Assembly (NCBI GenBank): GCA_030533445.1
Contig: CM060069.1
Span: 2,078,756 to 2,142,755 of the forward strand
Length of the DNA: 64,000 bases
Origin: Cyprinodon diabolis
Lineage: Eukaryota; Chordata; Actinopteri; Cyprinodontiformes; Cyprinodontidae
Reading direction: 5' to 3'
The translations under genes and the position numbers were made by a program. Positions 56,801 through 64,000 of the stretch are shown here, piece after piece. Position 1 is the stretch's first letter, and the number at the start of each line of letters is the position of its first letter. The notes below the pieces were generated by a model, which saw nothing but the letters and a program-made list of their open reading frames with translations, was not told where the DNA came from and ran no database searches.

Positions 56801-59800
56801 AATGACAGAGGTAAAATTTCGATGACAGATGTCAATGTTCAACAATAGAGGTCAATATTTAATGACAGAAGTAAAATTTCGATGACAGATGTCAATGTTC
56901 AACAACAGAGGTCAATATTTAATGACGGATGTCAATGTTCAACAACAGAGGTCAACATTCAATGACAGAGGTAAACTTTCGATGACAGATGTCAATGTTC
57001 AACAACAGAGGTCAACTTTCAATGAAAGAGGTAAACTTTCGATGACAGATGTCAATGCTCAACAACAGAGGTCAACTTTCAATGACAGATGTCAATGTTC
57101 AACAACAGAGGTCAACATTCAATGACAGGTAAACTTTCGATGACAGATGTCAATGTTCAACAACAGAGGTCAATATTCAATGACAGAGGTAAAATTTCGA
57201 TGACAGATGTCAATGTTCAACAACAGAGGTCAATATTCAATGACGGATGTCAATGTTCAACAACAGAGGCCAACATTCAATGACAGAGGTAAACTTTCGA
57301 TGACAGATGTCAATGTTCAACAACAGAGGTCAACATTCAATGACAGAGGTAAACTTTCGATGACAGATGTCAATGTTCAACAATAGAGGTCAACATTCAA
57401 TGACAGACGTAAAATTTCAATGACATATGTCAATGTTCAACAACAGAGGTCAATATTCAATGACAGAGGTAAAATTTCGATGACAGATGTCAATGTTCAA
57501 CAATAGAGGTAATATTCAATAACAGAGGTAAAATTTCGATGACAGATGTCAGTGTTCAACAATAGAGGTGAATATATTCAATGACAGAGGTAAAATTTCG
57601 ATGACAGATGTCAATGTTCAACAACAGAGGTCAATATTCAATGACGGATGTCAATGTTCAACAACAGAGGCCAACATTCAATGACAGAGGTAAACTTTCG
57701 ATGACAGATGTCAATATTCAACAACAGAGGTCAACATTCAATGACAGAGGTAAACTTTCAAAGACAGACGTCAATGTTTAACAACAGAGGTCAACTTTCG
57801 ATGACAGATGTCAATGTTCAACAACAGAGGTCAACATTCAATGACAGAGGTAAACTTTCGATGACAGATGTCAATGTTCAACAATAGAGGTCAATATTCA
57901 ATGACAGAGGTAAATTTCAATGACAGATTTCAATGTTCAACAATAGAGGTCAACATTCAATGACAGACGTAAAATTTCAATGACATATGTCAATGTTCAA
58001 CAACAGAGGTCAATATTCAATGACAGAGGTAAAATTTCGATGACAGATGTCAATGTTCAACAATAGAGGTCAATATTCAATGACAGAGGTAAAATTTCGA
58101 TGACAGATGTCAATGTTCAACAATAGAGGTCAATATTCAATGACAGAGGTAAACTTTCAAAGACAGACGTCAATGTTTAACAGCAGAGGTCAACTTTCGA
58201 TGACAGATGTCAATGTTCAACAACAGAGGTCAACATTCAATGACAGAGGTAAACTTTCAATGACAGATGTCAATGTTCAACAACAGAGGTCAACTTTCAA
58301 TGAAAGAGGTAAACTTTCAATGACAGATGTCAATGTTCAACAACAGAGGTCAACATTCAATGACAGAGGTAAACTTTCGATGACAGATGTCAATGTTCAA
58401 CAATAGAGGTCAACATTCAATGACAGAGGTAAACTTTCAATGACAGATGTCAATGTTCAACAATAGAGGTCAATATTCAATGACAGAGGTAAAATTTCGA
58501 TGACAGATGTCAATGTTCAACAACAGAGGTCAACATTCAATTACAGAGGTAAACTTTCGATAACAGATGTCAGTGTTCAACAATAGAGGTCAATATTCAA
58601 TGACAGAGGTAAACTTTTGATTACAGATGTCAATGTTCAACAACAGAGGTCAACATTCAATGACAGAGGTAAAATTTCGATGACAGATGTCTATGTTCAA
58701 CATAGAGGTCAATATTCAATGACAGAGGTAAAATTTCGATGACAGATGTCAATGTTCAACAATAGAGGTCAATATTCAATGACAGAAGTAAAATTTCGAT
58801 GACAGATGTCAATGTTCAACAACAGAGGTCAATATTCAATGACGGATGTCAATGTTCAACAACAGAGGTCAACATTCAATGACAGAGGTAAACTTTCGAT
58901 GACAGATGTCAATGTTCAACAACAGAGGTCAACTTTCAATGAAAGAGGTAAACTTTCATGACAGATGTCAATGCTGAACAACAGTGGTCAACTTTCAATG
59001 ACAGATGTCAATGTTCAACAACAGAGGTCAACATTCAATGACAGAGGTAAACTTTCGATGACAGATGTCAATGTTCAACAACAGAGGTCAACATTCATTG
59101 ACAGAGGTAAACTTTCGATGACAGATGTCAATGTTCAACAATAGAGGTCAACATTCAATGACAGATGTAAAATTTCAATGACAGATGTCAATGTTCAACA
59201 ACAGAGGTCAATATTCAATGACAGAGGTAAAATTTCGATGACAGATGTCAATGTTCAACAATAGAGGTCAATATTCAATGACAGAGGTAAAATTTCGATG
59301 ACAGATGTCAATGTTCAACAATAGAGGTCAATATTCAATGACAGAGGTAAAATTTCGATGACAGATGTCAATGTTCAACAATAGAGGTCAATATTCAATG
59401 ACAGAGGTAAACGTTCGATGACGGATGTCAATGTTCAACAACAGAGGTCAATATTCAATGGTAGATGTCAATGTTCAACAACAGAGGTCAATATTCAATG
59501 ACGGATGTCAATGTTCAACAACAGAGGCCAACATTCAATGACAGAGGTAAACTTTCAAAGACAGACGTCAATGTTTAACAACAGAGGTCAACTTTCGATG
59601 ACAGATGTCAATGTTCAACAACAGAGGTCAACATTCAATGACAGAGGTAAACTTTCGATGACAGATGTCAATGTTCAACAACAGAGGTCAACATTCAATG
59701 ACAGAGGTAAACTTTCGATGACAGATGTCAATGTTCAACAACAGAGGTCAACTTTCAATGAAAGAGGTAAACTTTCGATGACAGATGTCAATGCTCAACA

Positions 59801-62800
59801 ACAGAGGTCAACTTTCAATGACAGATGTCAATGTTCAACAACAGAGGTCAACATTCAATGACAGAGGTAAACTTTCGATGACAGATGTCAATGTTCAACA
59901 ACAGAGGTCAACATTCAATGACAGAGGTAAACTTTCGATGACAGATGTCAATGTTCAACAACAGAGGTCAATATTCAATGACAGAGGGAAAATTTCGATG
60001 ACAGATGTCAATGTTCAACAATAGAGGTCAACATTCAATGACAGAGGTAAACTTTAGATGACAGATTTCAGTGTTCAACAATAGAGGTCAATATTCAATG
60101 ACAGAGGTAAACTTTCGATGACAGATGTCAATGCTCAACAACAGAGGTCAACTTTCAATGACAGATGTCAATGTTCAACAGCAGAGGTCAACATTCAATG
60201 ACAGAGGTAAACTTTCGATGACAGATGTCAATGTTCAACAACAGAGGTCAACATTCAATGACAGAGGTAAACTTTCGATGACAGATGTCAATGTTCAACA
60301 ATAGAGGTCAACATTCAATGACAGACGTAAAATTTCGATGACAGATGTCAATGTTCAACAACAGAGGTCAATATTCAATGACAGATTTAAAATTTCGATG
60401 ACAGATGTCAATGTTCAACAACAGAGGTCAACATTCAATGACAGAGGTGAACTTTAGATGACAGATGTCAGTGTTCAACAGTAGAGGTCAATATTCAATG
60501 ACAGAGGTAAACTTTCGATGACAGATGTCAATGTTCAACAATATAGGTCAATATTCAATGACAGAGGTAAATTTCAATGACAGATGTCAATGTTCAACAA
60601 TAGAGGTCAATATTCAATGACAAAGGTAAACTTTTGATGACGGATGTCAATGTTCAACGACAGAGGTCAATATTCAATGATGGATGTCAATGTTCAACAA
60701 CAGAGGTCAATCTTCAATGACGGATGTCAATGTTCAACAACAGAGGTCAACATTCAATGACAGATGTCAATGTTCAACAACAGAGGCCAACATTCAATGA
60801 CAGAGGTAAACTTTCAAAGACAGACGTCAATGTTTAACAACAGAGGTCAACTTTCGATGACAGATGTCAATGTTCAACAACAGAGGTCAACATTCAATGA
60901 CAGAGGTAAAGTTTCGATGACAGATGTCAATGTTCAACAACAGAGGTCAACTTTCGATGACAGATGTCAATGTTCAACAACAGAGGTCAACTTTCAATGA
61001 AAGAGGTAAACTTTCGATTACAGATGTCAATGCTCAACAACAGAGGTCAACTTTCGATGACAGATGTCAATGTTCAACAACAGAGGTCAACATTCAATGA
61101 CAGAGGTAAACTTTCGATGACAGATGTCAATATTCAACAACAGAGGTCAACATTCAATGACAGAGGTAAAATTTCGATGACAGATGTCAATGTTCAACAA
61201 TAGAGGTCAACATTCAATGACAGAGGTAAACTTTCGATGACAGATGTCAATGTTCAACAATAGAGGTCAATATTCAATGACAGAGGTAAAATTTCGATGA
61301 CAGATGTCAATGTTCAACAACAGAGGTCAACATTCAATGACAGAGGTAAACTTTCGTTGACGGATGTCAATGTTCAACAACAGAGGTCAATATTCAATGA
61401 CGGATGTCAATGTTCAACAACAGAGGTCAACATTTGATGACAGATGTCAATGTTCAACAACAGAGGTCAACTTTCAATGACAGACATCAATGTTCAACAA
61501 CAGAGGTCAACTTTCAATGACAGACATCAATGTTCAACAACAGATGTCAATATTTAATGACAGCGGTCAATTTTCAATGACAGAGATCAATGTTCAGTGA
61601 CACAGGTCAGTGATCAATGACAGCTGTCAATTCAATTCAGTTTATTTATATAGCGCCAAATTCACAACACATGTCATCTCAAGGCACTTTACAGTTCAAC
61701 CAGATCATACAGTCAAATTGAATCAATGTTCAATAACACAGGTCAATGGTCAACGACAGTGGTCAATGTTCAATAATGGTCAATGTTCAATGACAGCTGT
61801 CAATGTTAAATGACACAGGTCAACAATCAATGACAGGCATCAACTTTCAGTGACAGATGTCAGTGTTCGATGACATAGGTCAACATTTAATGACAGATGT
61901 CAATGTTCAACAACAGAGGCCAACATTCAATGACAGAGGTACACTTTCGATGACAGATGTCAATGTTCAACAACAGAGGTCAACATTCAATGACAGAGGT
62001 AAACTTTCGATGACAGATGTCAATGTTCAACAATAGAGGTCAACATTCAATGACAGACGTAAAATTTCAATGACATATGTCAATGTTCAACAACAGAGGT
62101 CAATATTCAATGACAGAGGTAAAATTTCGATGACAGATGTCAATGTTCAACAATAGAGGTAATATTCAATAACAGAGGTAAAATTTCGATGACAGATGTC
62201 ACTGTTCAACAATAGAGGTGAATATATTCAATGACAGAGGTAAAATTTCGATGACAGATGTCAATGTTCAACAACAGAGGTCAATATTCAATGACGGATG
62301 TCAATGTTCAACAACAGAGGCCAACATTCAATGACAGAGGTAAACTTTCGATGACAGATGTCAATATTCAACAACAGAGGTCAACATTCAATGACAGAGG
62401 TAAACTTTCAAAGACAGACGTCAATGTTTAACAACAGAGGTCAACTTTCGATGACAGATGTCAATGTTCAACAACAGAGGTCAACATTCAATGACAGAGG
62501 TAAACTTTCGATGACAGATGTCAATGTTCAACAATAGAGGTCAATATTCAATGACAGAGGTAAATTTCAATGACAGATTTCAATGTTCAACAATAGAGGT
62601 CAACATTCAATGACAGACGTAAAATTTCAATGACATATGTCAATGTTCAACAACAGAGGTCAATATTCAATGACAGAGGTAAAATTTCGATGACAGATGT
62701 CAATGTTCAACAATAGAGGTCAATATTCAATGACAGAGGTAAAATTTCGATGACAGATGTCAATGTTCAACAATAGAGGTCAATATTCAATGACAGAGGT

Positions 62801-64000
62801 AAACTTTCAAAGACAGACGTCAATGTTTAACAGCAGAGGTCAACTTTCGATGACAGATGTCAATGTTCAACAACAGAGGTCAACATTCAATGACAGAGGT
62901 AAACTTTCAATGACAGATGTCAATGTTCAACAACAGAGGTCAACTTTCAATGAAAGAGGTAAACTTTCAATGACAGATGTCAATGTTCAACAACAGAGGT
63001 CAACATTCAATGACAGAGGTAAACTTTCGATGACAGATGTCAATGTTCAACAATAGAGGTCAACATTCAATGACAGAGGTAAACTTTCAATGACAGATGT
63101 CAATGTTCAACAATAGAGGTCAATATTCAATGACAGAGGTAAAATTTCGATGACAGATGTCAATGTTCAACAACAGAGGTCAACATTCAATGACAGAGGT
63201 AAACTTTCGATAACAGATGTCAGTGTTCAACAATAGAGGTCAATATTCAATGACAGAGGTAAACTTTCGATTACAGATGTCAATGTTCAACAACAGAGGT
63301 CAACATTCAATGACAGAGGTAAAATTTCGATGACAGATGTCTATGTTCAACATAGAGGTCAATATTCAATGACAGAGGTAAAATTTCGATGACAGATGTC
63401 AATGTTCAACAATAGAGGTCAATATTCAATGACAGAAGTAAAATTTCGATGACAGATGTCAATGTTCAACAACAGAGGTCAATATTCAATGACGGATGTC
63501 AATGTTCAACAACAGAGGTCAACATTCAATGACAGAGGTAAACTTTCGATGACAGATGTCAATGTTCAACAACAGAGGTCAACTTTCAATGAAAGAGGTA
63601 AACTTTCATGACAGATGTCAATGCTGAACAACAGAGGTCAACTTTCAATGACAGATGTCAATGTTCAACAACAGAGGTCAACATTCAATGACAGAGGTAA
63701 ACTTTCGATGACAGATGTCAATGTTCAACAACAGAGGTCAACATTCATTGACAGAGGTAAACTTTCGATGACAGATGTCAATGTTCAACAATAGAGGTCA
63801 ACATTCAATGACAGACGTAAAATTTCAATGACAGATGTCAATGTTCAACAACAGAGGTCAATATTCAATGACAGAGGTAAAATTTCGATGACAGATGTCA
63901 ATGTTCAACAATAGAGGTCAATATTCAATGACAGAGGTAAAATTTCGATGACAGATGTCAATGTTCAACAATAGAGGTCAATATTCAATGACAGAGGTAA
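50805..64000. repeat. 20/60-bp minisatellite with higher-order duplications
   Basis: About 13 kb of a 20-bp unit (GTCAATGTTCAACAACAGAG type) organised as a 60-bp trio; the other two members resemble GTCAACATTCAATGACAGAG and GTAAACTTTCGATGACAGAT. Homogeneous over 50.95-61.5 kb and 61.88-64.0 kb; units at 50805-50940 and 61540-61880 are degenerate. Large blocks repeat with fixed offsets: features at 52112, 53233, 54052 and 54252 reappear 2837 bp on, then 2037 bp further, and again after 4650 bp. Since 60 is a multiple of three, one frame gives a 20-residue repeat (STFNDRGKLSMTDVNVQQQR) open for up to 118 codons, but a CAAC to CAAT change next to AG makes frequent stops. I see no gene. The array leaves the window at the right. 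Confidence 0.97.
61626..61727 (-). mobile_element. Dispersed fish repeat fragment inside the minisatellite
   Basis: TTCAGTTTATTTATATAGCG through GGCACTTTACAGTTCAACC: the end of the repeat also at 32524-32905. It lies in the degenerate zone of the array, an old insertion at what was probably the original array edge. Confidence 0.8.

Noticed and set aside
50805..64000. CRISPR-like regular repeats
   Set aside because: Units are contiguous with no unique spacers, and the DNA is clearly eukaryotic.

Overview
This is eukaryotic nuclear DNA, most likely from a teleost fish and perhaps a percomorph (inference). The signs are L2-like LINEs with teleost-style reverse transcriptase, Sushi-ichi-like and Gmr1-like Ty3/gypsy pol genes, hAT, Kolobok/T2-like and Harbinger-like elements, tRNA-derived SINEs, CA/TG microsatellites and very large minisatellites. 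I recognise no host protein-coding exon, tRNA or rRNA gene. Nearly every recognisable protein is a transposon relic.

Layout. 1-3600 is a GC-rich 44/45-bp minisatellite that runs directly into a Ty3/gypsy pol ORF (to 5812) with the unusual order integrase, reverse transcriptase, RNase H; an LTR-like sequence follows. 6.1-10.8 kb is AT-rich, with an LTR candidate and a SINE split by another insert. 10.8-13.8 kb is a minus-strand Ty3/gypsy relic broken by a clean solo LTR (TSD CCCAG) and a Harbinger-like MITE (TSD TTA). 14.5-18.3 kb holds a LINE split by a hAT element (8-bp TSD), then a minus-strand Sushi-like gag/protease/RT relic and a hAT transposase end. At 20.2 kb a short element flanked by a 9-bp direct repeat carries the start of a RecQ-like helicase; a related fragment lies at 47.9 kb. 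23.6-26.4 kb is a 24-bp minisatellite. 27.2-30.5 kb is a deeply nested transposon region. Copies of one TTAA-flanked, THAP-bearing family occur at about 19.9, 28.7-30.5, 35.4-36.0, 40.2 and 43.4-44.9 kb. 50.8-64.0 kb is a 20/60-bp minisatellite with 2-3 kb higher-order duplications, and it continues past the window end.

The parts do not form a pathway. They record successive transposition: insertions, target duplications, and in one case a natural empty site inside the same window, give the relative order of events. The most notable points are the integrase-first retroelement abutting the minisatellite, the helicase-bearing short elements, the THAP/TTAA family, the four-level nest at 28.2-30.5 kb, and the segmentally duplicated minisatellite.
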